64,000 bases of DNA from Desulfomonile tiedjei (GCA_016218715.1 JACRDG010000101.1:1-64000), one strand, 5' to 3'; numbered from the stretch's first letter, positions 41,406 to 49,987 are shown. Made by a program: numbers and translations. Notes: generated by a model from the letters alone, not told the origin.

Positions 41406-41765
41406 AAAAAATGACCTTGCCTGCCGATCCCCCGCCTATCTTCGGTGAGGAAGAGCCGGGTCGTCAAGTTTTTCTTGCCGACTCGTACCAGTTCGCATGC
41501 AAGCGAGCAATATCGGGAGAAGTTCTTTGAGCGCGAATGCGCACGGGACGTGTCCGCCGGAGACAAAGACGCGAGGATATGGTACCGCCTTGGTACACCT
41601 TTTCGCAAATACGTTGGGGTCCCTGCCCTTGGCTGTTCAGTGGGGCCGGCATCTTGCCGGTCCATGAGGAAATGACAGGCGGGACGCCTGTCCCACCAAT
41701 TTCAGAACGTTCCAGAGACGCGGTGAAGACCTGCACAACCCTCTGTCACGGGCAGCGGGAACCGT
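41406..41765. other. Gene-free interval with family A repeat
   Basis: A family A element occupies 41588-41712. The remaining bases on either side show no gene. The 41406-41587 part is the leader and promoter region of the receiver gene. Confidence 0.6.
41588..41712 (+). repeat. Family A dispersed repeat with intact left end
   Basis: The left end CACCTTTTCGCAAATACGTT is the clearest terminal repeat in the window. GTCCCTGCCCTTGGCTGTTC, the GGGGCCGGCATCTTGCCGGT core and GACAGGCGGGACGCCTGTC follow, ending at CCACCAAT. The right terminal repeat is missing, so the copy is truncated. Confidence 0.8.
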
Positions 41766-42332
41766 TCACTCCGGCAAGTCATCCATGGTCAGGGAGCGAA
41801 TCAATTTGCGAAGCTCAGTCATATCCCGAGGCGAGATGTTGGTGATCTCGAATCCTGCCAAGGCGGGGGAGGCCTCCTCCCCGGCGTTCGTCCATCTGCA
41901 GATCGCATCGAACGCGAAGGTGTTGAACTCAATCGCGACAAATTCATCGCCGAGGACCACGAACGTTCGTGTTTCGCCGACGGTGGCCGCAATCTCCGCG
42001 ATTCCCACTCCTTTCTCGTGGATATCCTTCAGCGTGCCGACCACCTTCGGGTCCTTTCCGTCATAGATAGGGATCGGAAAAGGCGCGAGGTGCCGCGGCA
42101 GCGCGCGCAAACTTTCAACGCCTATGGAGTTCTGTGAAGGGCGGGTCTCCTCTTGAGGTAGCCGTCCGTGGGCCTCCGCACGGCCGATCGCTTTCAACGC
42201 CACCAGTTTCTCGAACAGGAAGCGTAACTCTGCCCGAGAGATCTTATACTTTTCGGTCAACTCCGCGTCGGTCATCCCGTCCCGGATATCTCTGACAACG
42301 TCTTTGGCCCGTATCGAACGTTTCGTCGGCAT
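41766..42332 (-). CDS. Small regulator: 'DIRxGMxD' domain plus PilZ-like domain
   Basis: The product is 188 residues. Residues ~9-58 carry a repeat-type domain reading AKDVVRDIRDGMTDAELTEK then YKISRAELRFLFEKLV, shared with the genes at 45323 and 45933. Residues ~85-180 form a PilZ-like barrel (VGTLKDIHEKGVGIAEI, matching the D/NxSxxG-type patch; FVAIEFNTFAFDAICRW). The RxxxR arm of c-di-GMP-binding PilZ proteins is not evident, so binding is doubtful. There are no membrane segments. It is convergent with repeat DNA and just downstream of the DUF89 gene, which reads the same way. Confidence 0.75.
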   Translation of the reverse strand: MPTKRSIRAKDVVRDIRDGMTDAELTEKYKISRAELRFLFEKLVALKAIGRAEAHGRLPQEETRPSQNSIGVESLRALPRHLAPFPIPIYDGKDPKVVGTLKDIHEKGVGIAEIAATVGETRTFVVLGDEFVAIEFNTFAFDAICRWTNAGEEASPALAGFEITNISPRDMTELRKLIRSLTMDDLPE

Positions 42333-42386
42333 GACCGTTTACTCCAGATGCACGTTCCAGGCGCGTCGCTTCGTGCAGCAGTGATC

Positions 42387-43247
42387 CTACGCGGGTTTGG
42401 TTCTGCGAAGAATCGATCGCCCGACCTGACAGCGGAGATGTTCGGCAATGGGAGCGCATTTGGCTTTGAAGAGAAAGAAAATGTCTTTGTCCGCGTCGCT
42501 GAGGGACTCGTAATTCCCCTGACCCTTGGAAATCACCAGATCTGCACGATGGAATTCTTGCCGGAAGGACTCGGAGCAGTACTTCAGGACAGTCCCCGGC
42601 AGATCCGATCCGTTGTCGATGACCCGCACGAGGCCGGTCATTCCAACGGCTTCAGCGTCTCGGATCGTGACGTCGTTCACCACGGGGGCACCCTTCACGA
42701 CAAACGTGATTCGTTTCCCGGAAAATTGCTCGATCAGGACGCGGTCGAGGACTATTTCGCCGGCATTGTCGCCCAGGTAGAGTAGTTCTTGGGCACCCTG
42801 CACCGCGTGCTGAAACTCGCTCACCATCTTTGCCGGGAAAGGCTCGGAAAGAGACGCGGCCATCACTGTCGCGAGGTCCGACCGGTCTGCAGTGGAATCG
42901 ACGATGAAGTCGAGCATATTACCGGCCGCTGCCAGACCGAGCGCGGTTTCGAGCGGCTTCTCCGACCTCCGCACCATCTCCTTTAGGTGGGGGTACAAGG
43001 CCAGGGCCTTCTCATTGCACGTGGTTTTGGCCTCCGCATATGGGTCCGCGAGGCCGGTCACGTCGCGAACGATCCGGTGAACCACCGCAATTATGACGGG
43101 CGACGCTTCGCGGAGGTCCGCCTGACTCAGCGTGTGCGCAGTCCTCCGAAGCACCTCCTCCTGAACCGCCCGGTCGGCGGTGGCATGGAGGGCGGCTTCC
43201 AGGGCCTGGCGCATCACGCACGGAACACATTCGAGGAACGCTCTCAA
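42387..43247 (-). CDS. DUF89 / damage-control phosphatase-like protein
   Basis: The product is 286 residues from a TTG start at 43247, with GAGG 7 bases upstream. It matches the DUF89 (ARMT1-like) family of metal-dependent phosphatases that remove harmful phosphometabolites. The N-terminal cysteine pair ECVPCVMRQALEAA, GNMLDFIV and the active-site signature YLGDNAGEIVLDR near residue 157-169 are present, with the later VVKGAPVVNDVTIRDAE and VISKGQGNYE. This is the prokaryotic subgroup I type. The natural substrate is not known. The gene is isolated between the PilZ regulator and the phosphate-transport pair. Confidence 0.88.
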   Translation of the reverse strand: MRAFLECVPCVMRQALEAALHATADRAVQEEVLRRTAHTLSQADLREASPVIIAVVHRIVRDVTGLADPYAEAKTTCNEKALALYPHLKEMVRRSEKPLETALGLAAAGNMLDFIVDSTADRSDLATVMAASLSEPFPAKMVSEFQHAVQGAQELLYLGDNAGEIVLDRVLIEQFSGKRITFVVKGAPVVNDVTIRDAEAVGMTGLVRVIDNGSDLPGTVLKYCSESFRQEFHRADLVISKGQGNYESLSDADKDIFFLFKAKCAPIAEHLRCQVGRSILRRTKPA

Positions 43248-43427
43248 AACTCAACCTCTTGGAATTCACCGACACAAGGTGGGAACCATGAAGCAGTTGT
43301 CGAAACCTCTGACCCGTACACGCCCTGGCCAGCATCCAGCCAATCGGACTTCATTCCTGGTAATCGTTATAGCACCGCTCTGCGAATCGGCAAAGGCCCC
43401 GCCGCACGATGGAGCGGGTCCGCGGGA

Positions 43428-44039
43428 TCAAAACATCTTCACCACGATATTGCTGATGATGTTGGCCGCTTCGTCCACGCGATCCGCGCTTCGGTTGAAA
43501 TGCCGGTAGATCTCGCGATAGCTCAACATCACCCGGATGTCCCTGCCGGAGAAGAGTTGTCTCAAGGCAGCGATGAAGATATCGTTCATTTCGTTCTCGA
43601 TCCGTTTGGCCCTGATGGCATATTCGACCGCGACATTCGGGTTCTTCTTGAGATGGCGCATTGCCGAGACGAGCTGTTCCGCTCCCTTTTGAAGCAGCTC
43701 TGCCATACGGCAGAGGAACTCATTGCTCTCGACCTCGAACGCCTCCATTTCCTTAACAGTATTGTTCGCGTGATCGACGACGTCGTCGATCGCGCGGGAG
43801 AGCGCAAAGATGTCTTCACGGTCGATGGGTGTGATAAAGGTCCGGTTCAGTTCGTCGATCAAGATCCGCCGGATGTCGTCTGCCTGCTGCTCTAAATGCC
43901 TGAGTCTCTCCGCCTCTCCCTGGCCGTCGAGGAACGATACGAGTTCCGTGCAACCCCGAAGTGTGGCTTCTGCCTGCTCGAGCAAGAGCGCGAAGAAATC
44001 GACCTTTCGCGTCGAGCCGAAGATTTTCCAGAATGACAT
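43428..44039 (-). CDS. DUF47 (PhoU-like) phosphate-transport accessory protein
   Basis: The product is 203 residues, all helical. It matches the TIGR00153/DUF47 family of PhoU-like proteins that accompany PiT transporters. It carries FITPIDREDIFALSRAIDDVVDHAN near residue 66-91, split by the conserved Asp/Glu metal-binding motif (E/DxxxD). The start MSFWKIFGSTRKVDFFALL is family-typical. It lies 19 bases downstream of the PiT gene on the same strand and is almost certainly cotranscribed. It probably modulates transport by binding metal-phosphate or by contacting the transporter. Confidence 0.9.
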   Translation of the reverse strand: MSFWKIFGSTRKVDFFALLLEQAEATLRGCTELVSFLDGQGEAERLRHLEQQADDIRRILIDELNRTFITPIDREDIFALSRAIDDVVDHANNTVKEMEAFEVESNEFLCRMAELLQKGAEQLVSAMRHLKKNPNVAVEYAIRAKRIENEMNDIFIAALRQLFSGRDIRVMLSYREIYRHFNRSADRVDEAANIISNIVVKMF

Positions 44040-44058
44040 GGAAAAACCCTTTCTGACC

Positions 44059-45081
44059 CTACCGGATAACCTGACTCAGGCACCAGTACGCGCCCGCTCC
44101 CATTGCCGCGCAGATCGGCGCGGTGAGAAACCAGGCATATACGATATTGGCTGCTGCCTCCCAGCGCACACCGGTAAGCCGACGAGCAGTTCCAACGCCC
44201 ATTACCGACGATGCCACCACCTGCGCCGTGGCTACAGGACCGCCGGTCACGGAAGCCACGAGGACTACCGAAGCGGCTGTGAGCTGAGAAGCGAAGGAAT
44301 GGACGGGTTCAAGTCGCGAGATACCTGCCCCGACGGTCCTGACGATCCGCCAGCCACCGGCAGCGAGCCCCGTGGCCATGGCAGCCGCACAGGCGAGCAC
44401 GACCCATTGAGGCAACTCCAGAGCACCATGCATTTCACCGCTGCCCGCCGCCAGGACCATGGCGATCACCCCCATCGACTTCTGGGCGTCGTTGGACCCG
44501 TGGCCCGCGGCCAAGACGAACATAATCGGCCTTTGAAGGGCTGCAAACATGTTCGCTATCCCGCGATGCGCCGTCCTGAACAGCGCCCTTATGATTCCGA
44601 AGACTGCGAAACCGATGACAAACCCTATCGGTGGGGAGAGGAGCAAGGGGAGGAGGACACCTCGGAAAATGCTCTGGAAAACTATTCCTTCCTTGCCCAG
44701 GGACACCAGGCCTGCCCCCACGAGCCCGGCGATGATGGCGTGAGAGCCGCTGGAAGGAAGCCCGACGAACCATGAGGGAATCTTCCACAGGATAGCTGCG
44801 CCGACTCCGCTGATGGCGATCAGATAGACCGCTTCAGGCTTGAGTTGTTCGACCAGTTCGGGCTTGAGAATGTCCGCTGCCATGGTATGTGCGACCGCGG
44901 TTCCGAGCACCAGCGGCCCCAGGAACTCAGCCACCGCAGCCAGCATGAGCGCCTTGGCCGGCCTCATAGACCGCGAACAGACAATGGTTGCGATAACGTT
45001 GCCGCCGTCGTGAAAGCCATGGACGAACGCAAACACAAGAGTTATCGCGATGGCGAGGTACAAAAGATCCGGTGCCAACAC
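44059..45081 (-). CDS. pit: PiT-family inorganic phosphate transporter
   Basis: The product is 340 residues with about ten membrane helices in two repeated halves. The PiT signature occurs twice in modified form: FVHGFHDGGNVIATIV (residues ~18-33) and LAAGHGSNDAQKSMGVIAMV (~180-200). It takes up phosphate as a metal-phosphate complex with protons or sodium. GTG 45081 is followed immediately by TTG 45078; AGGTGAG lies just before both, so the exact start is uncertain. It is coupled to the DUF47 gene downstream. Confidence 0.9.
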   Translation of the reverse strand: MLAPDLLYLAIAITLVFAFVHGFHDGGNVIATIVCSRSMRPAKALMLAAVAEFLGPLVLGTAVAHTMAADILKPELVEQLKPEAVYLIAISGVGAAILWKIPSWFVGLPSSGSHAIIAGLVGAGLVSLGKEGIVFQSIFRGVLLPLLLSPPIGFVIGFAVFGIIRALFRTAHRGIANMFAALQRPIMFVLAAGHGSNDAQKSMGVIAMVLAAGSGEMHGALELPQWVVLACAAAMATGLAAGGWRIVRTVGAGISRLEPVHSFASQLTAASVVLVASVTGGPVATAQVVASSVMGVGTARRLTGVRWEAAANIVYAWFLTAPICAAMGAGAYWCLSQVIR

Positions 45082-45322
45082 TCACCTGCAAAACCAAGCG
45101 AATTCGCACGGAGGAGAAACGGTTACTCGGTCCGCCGCTTTCCCACGCCGCCGGAACTCCTGCGTTCCGGCCGTCCTTGGTTTACAACAGGGATGGGCAA
45201 AGGTCAATCGCGTCCGCCAAAGCGACACATTCACTTTGGCATTAGGTCGGCTCAGACTTTTCGGGTATACTGACCCGGGGTTCAGAGGAGAACCCGCTGC
45301 CGGGCAGGAGATCGGGTGAGAC

Positions 45323-45925
45323 ATGGCAAAAAGAACGAGAATATCCGGAGGCCAAGTGGTGGCGGACATTCGAGCCGGTATGGACGATGCCGGCCTGATG
45401 AAGAACTACAGACTCTCTGCAAAAGGCCTGCAGAGCCTTTTTCGGAAGTTGCTGGAAATGGGAAGCATAGAGTCTTCGGAACTGCTGAAACGCATATCGG
45501 CCGGGCAGGCGTCAGCTCCGCATCCAGCCGGGCCGGATGGGCGCGAGCGACACGGAATCGATGTTCAGGCAGTGATCCACGACATCCGGACTGGGGTTCA
45601 CGATTTCGACCTCGCGGAAAAATACGGCCTCTCGCTTCGGGGACTCCAAGATCTGTTTGCCCAACTCCTGCGATCCGGATTCCTCGATCAGGCGGATTTC
45701 GACCGACGGATCCCCAACTTCGATTCGACGGTGGACCTGACCGGAAAGATAACCGGACCGGGGACCGCCGGTGTGGCCGAGCCGCATGCTCCAGCACCGG
45801 AAGATGAAGTGATCGATCTGAAATGGGAATGCCCGGTCTGCGGGATCTTTCAGGGACGAGAATATGCCAGGTGCCCCGAATGCGGAGCGCTTATCGCACT
45901 GCTGAAAAGGAACAAATCATATTAG
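45323..45925 (+). CDS. Two 'DIRxGMxD' domains plus C-terminal zinc ribbon
   Basis: The product is 200 residues. Two copies of the ~46-residue domain lie at about 9-58 (VVADIRAGMDDAGLMKNYRL then SAKGLQSLFRKLLEMGSI) and 79-129 (VIHDIRTGVHDFDLAEKYGL then SLRGLQDLFAQLLRSGFL). After a Pro/Gly linker, a two-knuckle zinc ribbon ends the protein (ECPVCGIFQGREYARCPECG). The same domain occurs in the genes at 41766 and 45933. The ATG follows GGAGATCGGGTGAGAC. It converges with the 45933 gene across a 7-base gap. The function is unknown; the helical domain resembles a helix-turn-helix. Confidence 0.75.
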   Translation: MAKRTRISGGQVVADIRAGMDDAGLMKNYRLSAKGLQSLFRKLLEMGSIESSELLKRISAGQASAPHPAGPDGRERHGIDVQAVIHDIRTGVHDFDLAEKYGLSLRGLQDLFAQLLRSGFLDQADFDRRIPNFDSTVDLTGKITGPGTAGVAEPHAPAPEDEVIDLKWECPVCGIFQGREYARCPECGALIALLKRNKSY

Positions 45926-45932
45926 AGCGCGT

Positions 45933-46676
45933 TCAAACCGGCTCCCGCGCGGCGAGGAGTTCGACGATAGCTTGATGACCTCGGGCCCGTGCGCAGGCGA
46001 GAGCGTTTTTCCCTTCCGCGTCCGTAGCGTTGACATCCGCTCCACACTCCAGGAGCAATTGCACGACAGCAGCATGCCCCCTGTCCGCTGCGAGGATCAA
46101 AGCCGTGTCGCCGAACTCGTCCTTCGCGTTGACATCGCAGCCGGTGCCGAGAAAGACTTTCACCTTATCGGAGCGGCCTTCCTGGACTGCTTGAAACATC
46201 AGCCTCAGTACGCGGGGCGTGCCCCTCGACGTGTCCCCTGTGGCTTGAGCGGCCCGTGCCGGTTGCGGCGGTATCGCCTCGGGAGGCTCCTGATCCCGAG
46301 ACTCGGATTCCCGAGCCGCCAGAGCGGCTTCAGCGAGTGAAATTCGTTCGTAAAACTCGGCCACGTCCATGGCTCCCGATTCCACGAGCCGCTCGTAGAG
46401 CTTCTCAAGCTCGGCAGAGGATAGGCCGTATTTCTCGCAAAGAGCGCTATCGTCCAATCCCGCACGGACGTCCGCTTCCATTTGTGCCAAATCGACCGGG
46501 ACCTTTCCGATGCGGGCCTTCAGTTCTTCCTCGGAGACGAGCCCCGCGACGACCATCTTTTTGAACAGACTATGCAGCCCCTTGGGAGAGAGGTGGAATC
46601 TTTCCATCAGGGCCTGGTTGTCCGCTCCCGATCGCAGGAGATCCAGAACATCCTTGGCCTTAAGCTCCGCAGGCAT
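45933..46676 (-). CDS. Two 'DIRxGMxD' domains plus ankyrin repeats
   Basis: The product is 247 residues from the ATG at 46676, since GGGGAGG sits at optimal spacing; the GTG two codons earlier overlaps the ribosome site. Two copies of the domain lie at ~7-55 (VLDLLRSGADNQALMERFHL then SPKGLHSLFKKMVVAGLV) and ~58-107 (ADVRAGLDDSALCEKYGL then SSAELEKLYERLVESGAM). A linker and about three ankyrin repeats follow (residues ~155-245: FQAVQEGRSDKVKVFLGTG, ALILAADRGHAAVVQLLLEC, ALACARARGHQAIVELLAA). It has no signal peptide, so it is cytoplasmic. The architecture suggests an adaptor or regulator. Confidence 0.78.
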   Translation of the reverse strand: MPAELKAKDVLDLLRSGADNQALMERFHLSPKGLHSLFKKMVVAGLVSEEELKARIGKVPVDLAQMEADVRAGLDDSALCEKYGLSSAELEKLYERLVESGAMDVAEFYERISLAEAALAARESESRDQEPPEAIPPQPARAAQATGDTSRGTPRVLRLMFQAVQEGRSDKVKVFLGTGCDVNAKDEFGDTALILAADRGHAAVVQLLLECGADVNATDAEGKNALACARARGHQAIVELLAAREPV

Positions 46677-47090
46677 CGGCACCTCCCCGCTGGTTGGAGG
46701 GAATAGGTATTAGACCGAGTATGCAACACGGGGGAGATTTTTTCAACCGGGCCGAATGGGCCGAGGGCATGGCAGGCCTAACGAGACGGGGCCATCGGAT
46801 ACGGTTTCGGTGGTTCGATGGGCCGGGCCGCAGGTCGGATGCTATCAGCTTCTGCGGCGCCAGGCTCGCATCCGCCTTGTCAATCTCCGACCACTGGCCT
46901 AAGATGGAGCGCATTGCCGGGAAACAAGGATTCTCCCGGTGAGTACGGGACGCTGGGGCGCAGCGATCGGAGCAGATCCGCGTTGCTTGCCGAGCCGGTC
47001 CGCGTATCCCGTTGCCGAGACCTGGCGCCGAACGGTTCCGTGAGGCGAGACACGGCTACCGAAGCTCGATGCGTGCAAGTGGAGCGCGAC
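46677..47090. other. Gene-free interval between divergent genes
   Basis: I see no supported gene. It should hold the promoters of the divergent 45933-46676 and 47091-48206 genes. It has no recognised repeat. Confidence 0.55.
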
Positions 47091-48206
47091 ATGTCTTCCA
47101 CCACTCCTCGGTGGTTACGCAGACTGCTCACCGTGCTGATTGCGGTGATGGTGGGTTGCGCGATCCTCGGAAGCGCGGAGTTCGTATTTCGTCGCCTGCT
47201 GTTCAGTGGAGCCAGCTTCATGACCCCATTGAAGCAGCCGAGCCTCTACGCCAACGAGTTTTCAGAAGACTACTTCAAACTCGCATACTCCTTCATCGGG
47301 GCTTACGTGCAGCCCAACGACCGAATGCTGGGGTGGGTGAATCATAGAACGATTTCGCCGGGAACCTACCAGCATCGGGATGCCGGAAAGTTGGGCTCGC
47401 GGACGCCGGTGCTCTTGTACGGAGATTCCTTTGCTCAATGCGCCGTGCCGAGCGAACAATGCTTCGAAGGGATCCTGAATCGCGACCCTTCTTTCAGCGC
47501 CCATCATTACCTGCTCAACTACGGGGTCAATGGATACGGGGTCGATCAGATCTACCTGTTGTACCGTGCCACGATAGGCGGCTACGCAGCCCCCGTGGTG
47601 ATCGTGAGCCTCCTGGCTGAGGACCTGGACAGGAGCACCGTGAGAGCATCTTACCAGACCAAGCCGTACTTCACCGTCGACGGTGGCCGTCTCGCATACC
47701 ACAACGCCCACATGGATCCCGATATTCACCGCTATTTCTCACGGCATCCGCCGGAGATAACGTCGTACTTGTACCGATTGGCCGTCCATAGCCCGATTGT
47801 GCCGGAAGCAATCGGTTCGTACTTGCGCGGAACCGAGACAATGATTTCCCGAACGTTGGAGGTGAATCGGGCCATCCTGTTGGAAATGGCTTCGGACCTG
47901 AAACGGCGGCAGGTGAAGTACGTTTTTCTCGTGTTTGAGACTGCCCCTCAACTATTTAAACCCCTTGACTGGAGGGTGCAATTCCTGAAGGATCTGTTCA
48001 CCCGGAACAGCATCGACCACATTCTGGTGAGAGACATCTTCGCCGTCCACGAGTCCAACGATTCCTATGATTATCGCAAATACGCGGTCGCTGAGACCGA
48101 CCATCATCCCAATGAGCTGTACAATTTCCTCGTATGCAGGAAGGTGCTCGACTGGATCAAAGTCGACGCACCCCAGCAGGAAGACGGGAACGAACGGCCA
48201 CGATGA
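47091..48206 (+). CDS. Membrane-anchored SGNH-hydrolase-like protein
   Basis: The product is 371 residues from the ATG at 47091, with GGAG 6 bases upstream; the 91 residues readable before it have Arg/Ser-rich non-coding character. One N-terminal membrane helix (~10-30, LLTVLIAVMVGCAILGSAEF) places the rest outside the cytoplasm. The serine block LLYGDSFAQC near residue 107-116 and the C-terminal ETDHHPNELYN, where the DxxH of SGNH/GDSL hydrolases is expected, support that fold. It may be an acyl- or acetyl-esterase acting on surface polysaccharide (AlgX-like). The weaker middle motifs make the enzyme class tentative. Confidence 0.7.
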   Translation: MSSTTPRWLRRLLTVLIAVMVGCAILGSAEFVFRRLLFSGASFMTPLKQPSLYANEFSEDYFKLAYSFIGAYVQPNDRMLGWVNHRTISPGTYQHRDAGKLGSRTPVLLYGDSFAQCAVPSEQCFEGILNRDPSFSAHHYLLNYGVNGYGVDQIYLLYRATIGGYAAPVVIVSLLAEDLDRSTVRASYQTKPYFTVDGGRLAYHNAHMDPDIHRYFSRHPPEITSYLYRLAVHSPIVPEAIGSYLRGTETMISRTLEVNRAILLEMASDLKRRQVKYVFLVFETAPQLFKPLDWRVQFLKDLFTRNSIDHILVRDIFAVHESNDSYDYRKYAVAETDHHPNELYNFLVCRKVLDWIKVDAPQQEDGNERPR

Positions 48207-48268
48207 TGGGATCGTTGATGCACGCGGTTGCCCGAAATTACTCGGCCTGCAGCGACTTGGGGTGATGC

Positions 48269-48994
48269 ATGATAAGAGCCTTTGAGATATCGCTCTCATT
48301 CCTCACGATATGGAGAGTTCGAACGCAACCGCCCGCTGAGCTGACCGAGGTTGCCCGGGCCTCGTGGGCGTTCCCGGTGGTGGGAATGCTGATCGGCGGC
48401 ATCCTTGCTTTGGCGCACTGGGCACTTGACGGCCACGTCCCGACTCTCCTCTCCGCGGTGGTGGTACTAGGGCTCTGGATCTTGCTAACCGGCGGGTTGC
48501 ATCTGGACGGCTGGGCAGACTGCGGGGACGCGTTACTGGCAGCGGTTCCTCCGGAACGGAGGTTCGAGATCCTCAAAGATTCGCGGCTGGGAACCTTCGG
48601 AGCGCTGGCCTTGATCCTGTTGCTTGCGGTCAAAGGAGCTGCGATCGCAGGCGCAAACCTTTCAGTGTTCCAGCTCTTTCTCGCGCCGGTGGTCGGCCGC
48701 GGCGTCATGGTGCTTGCCGCGTCCGGGGCGCGGCACCCGGATCGGGGGATGGCTGCGCTGTTCGTCTCCGGTCTTGACCCAAACACCGTCCGCAAGGCCG
48801 CAATAGTGGGACTCGGTCCTGCGCTTCTGGCAGGATGGGCGGGGATCGCGGCCGCGGCCTGCGCGTGTCTCGTGGCGCTCTGGTACAGAAGCTTCGCGGA
48901 ACGTCGGCTCGGGACGATCAATGGCGATGTACTCGGCGCGACGTGCGAACTATCAGAGGCGGTATTTCTGTTGGTCGCCTCGGCGAGGTGGTAA
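48269..48994 (+). CDS. cobS: Adenosylcobinamide-GDP ribazoletransferase (cobalamin synthase)
   Basis: The product is 241 residues with 6-7 membrane helices. CobS joins adenosylcobinamide-GDP to alpha-ribazole or its phosphate in the membrane, the last major step of cobamide assembly. The signature is present: GGLHLDGWADCGDALLA near residue 71-87, then ERRFEILKDSRLGTFGALAL. ATG 48269 follows 'GGGGTG' at suitable distance. The CbiR-like gene begins 5 bases after the stop, implying a two-gene operon for cobamide attachment and remodelling. No other cob genes are nearby, and no cobalamin riboswitch was recognised upstream. Confidence 0.92.
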   Translation: MIRAFEISLSFLTIWRVRTQPPAELTEVARASWAFPVVGMLIGGILALAHWALDGHVPTLLSAVVVLGLWILLTGGLHLDGWADCGDALLAAVPPERRFEILKDSRLGTFGALALILLLAVKGAAIAGANLSVFQLFLAPVVGRGVMVLAASGARHPDRGMAALFVSGLDPNTVRKAAIVGLGPALLAGWAGIAAAACACLVALWYRSFAERRLGTINGDVLGATCELSEAVFLLVASARW

Positions 48995-48999
48995 TCGGG

Positions 49000-49770
49000 A
49001 TGCGCTTAGGGACCACGTCGTATATTTATCCCGCGGACATTCTGACGAACGTCCGGAAGTTGGCCGGAGTCGTACAGGACGTGGAGCTGCTCATTTTCGA
49101 AGCAGGGGAGCATGGGAACAACTATCCGGAGCGAAAGGTCCTGCAGGAATTGCGCAGGATCGCCGCAGCGAGCGATCTGACCTTCACGGTGCATTTGCCG
49201 CTGGATCTGGACCTTGCCGCGGACCGGCCTGCGTTGGCGACAGCCCTCGGGGTGGTGCGGCACACGACAGAGCTTGCCCCGCACGGATTCGTCGTGCACC
49301 TCGATGGAAATGTCCGCGATCAGACCCTCGATCGTTCCCGGTGGTTGGAGAACTCGGTGCGATCCCTGGAAGCTCTCCTCCAGGAAGTGCCCGATCCTCG
49401 GAAAATTTGCGTGGAGAACCTCGAAAGCCAGCCTCCTGAGCTGCTCGATGCCGTCCTCGCCCTCCTTCCGGTTTCGTGCTGCGTCGATGTGGGACACCTC
49501 TGGAAGCAAGGCCTGGATCCTGTGCCATTGCTGGATGCCTGGCTCCCGCGAGCCGGAGTGGTTCACCTTCACGGGTTGGGGAAACGGGATCACGAGCGGC
49601 TATCTCTCATGGACCCGGCTGAATTGGACCCGGTGGTCGCGGTCCTTGCACGCGATTTCGATGGGGTCGTGACGTTTGAAATCTTCAGCGAGGCTGACCT
49701 GCTGGATTGCCTTGAAGCGTTCAAGCGAGCGCGGGAAAGGCTCGGGTCAGGTGAGGATTTTCTCCCTTGA
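49000..49770 (+). CDS. cbiR: CbiR-like cobamide-remodelling phosphodiesterase (TIM barrel)
   Basis: The product is 256 residues from the ATG at 49000; cobS ends at 48994, with GAGG inside its end. The sequence fits the xylose-isomerase-like TIM-barrel superfamily: RLGTTSYIYPADI at the start, LLIFEAGEHGNN, FTVHLPLDLDLA, KICVENLESQP, CCVDVGHLWKQG and VVHLHGLGKRDHERL supply the Glu/His/Asp metal ligands. CbiR, known from Akkermansia, hydrolyses the phosphoribosyl bond of cobamides so the lower ligand can be replaced. The start MRLGTTSYIYPADI and the pairing with cobS support that identity. A generic sugar-phosphate isomerase is the alternative. Confidence 0.75.
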   Translation: MRLGTTSYIYPADILTNVRKLAGVVQDVELLIFEAGEHGNNYPERKVLQELRRIAAASDLTFTVHLPLDLDLAADRPALATALGVVRHTTELAPHGFVVHLDGNVRDQTLDRSRWLENSVRSLEALLQEVPDPRKICVENLESQPPELLDAVLALLPVSCCVDVGHLWKQGLDPVPLLDAWLPRAGVVHLHGLGKRDHERLSLMDPAELDPVVAVLARDFDGVVTFEIFSEADLLDCLEAFKRARERLGSGEDFLP

Positions 49771-49812
49771 CAGCCAGGGAAGCGTGATGCCATAATTAAT
49801 ATCTGCCTGGAT

Positions 49813-49899
49813 GCCGAAGTGGCGGAAGTGGTAGACGCGCCAGGTTCAGGGTCTGGTGGGCGCAAGCCTGTAGGAGTTCGAGTCTCCTCTTCGGCACCA
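49813..49899 (+). tRNA. tRNA-Leu (anticodon CAG)
   Basis: The 87-base sequence begins GCCGAAGTGGCGGAAGTGGT, has the anticodon stem CCAGG/TCTGG with loop TTCAGGG, a long variable arm (TGGGCGCAAGCCTGT region), the T arm GGAGTTCGAGTCTCC, and ends CTTCGGC with an encoded CCA. The 7-bp acceptor stem GCCGAAG/CTTCGGC is perfect. The long variable arm is class II, as expected for leucine. Confidence 0.97.
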
Positions 49900-49913
49900 A
49901 ATCGAACGTTTCA

Positions 49914-49941
49914 AAACCCGGTGGTTCGTCGCCGGGTTTTT
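49914..49941 (+). terminator. Intrinsic terminator after tRNA-Leu
   Basis: AACCCGG, a loop, CCGGGTT and a run of Ts follow the tRNA by about 14 bases. This is a classical terminator for the tRNA transcript. Confidence 0.85.
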
Positions 49942-49987
49942 TGATTTCTCTCTTTCGGTCCAGCGGTCGCGCAGAATAAGAGTAGTG

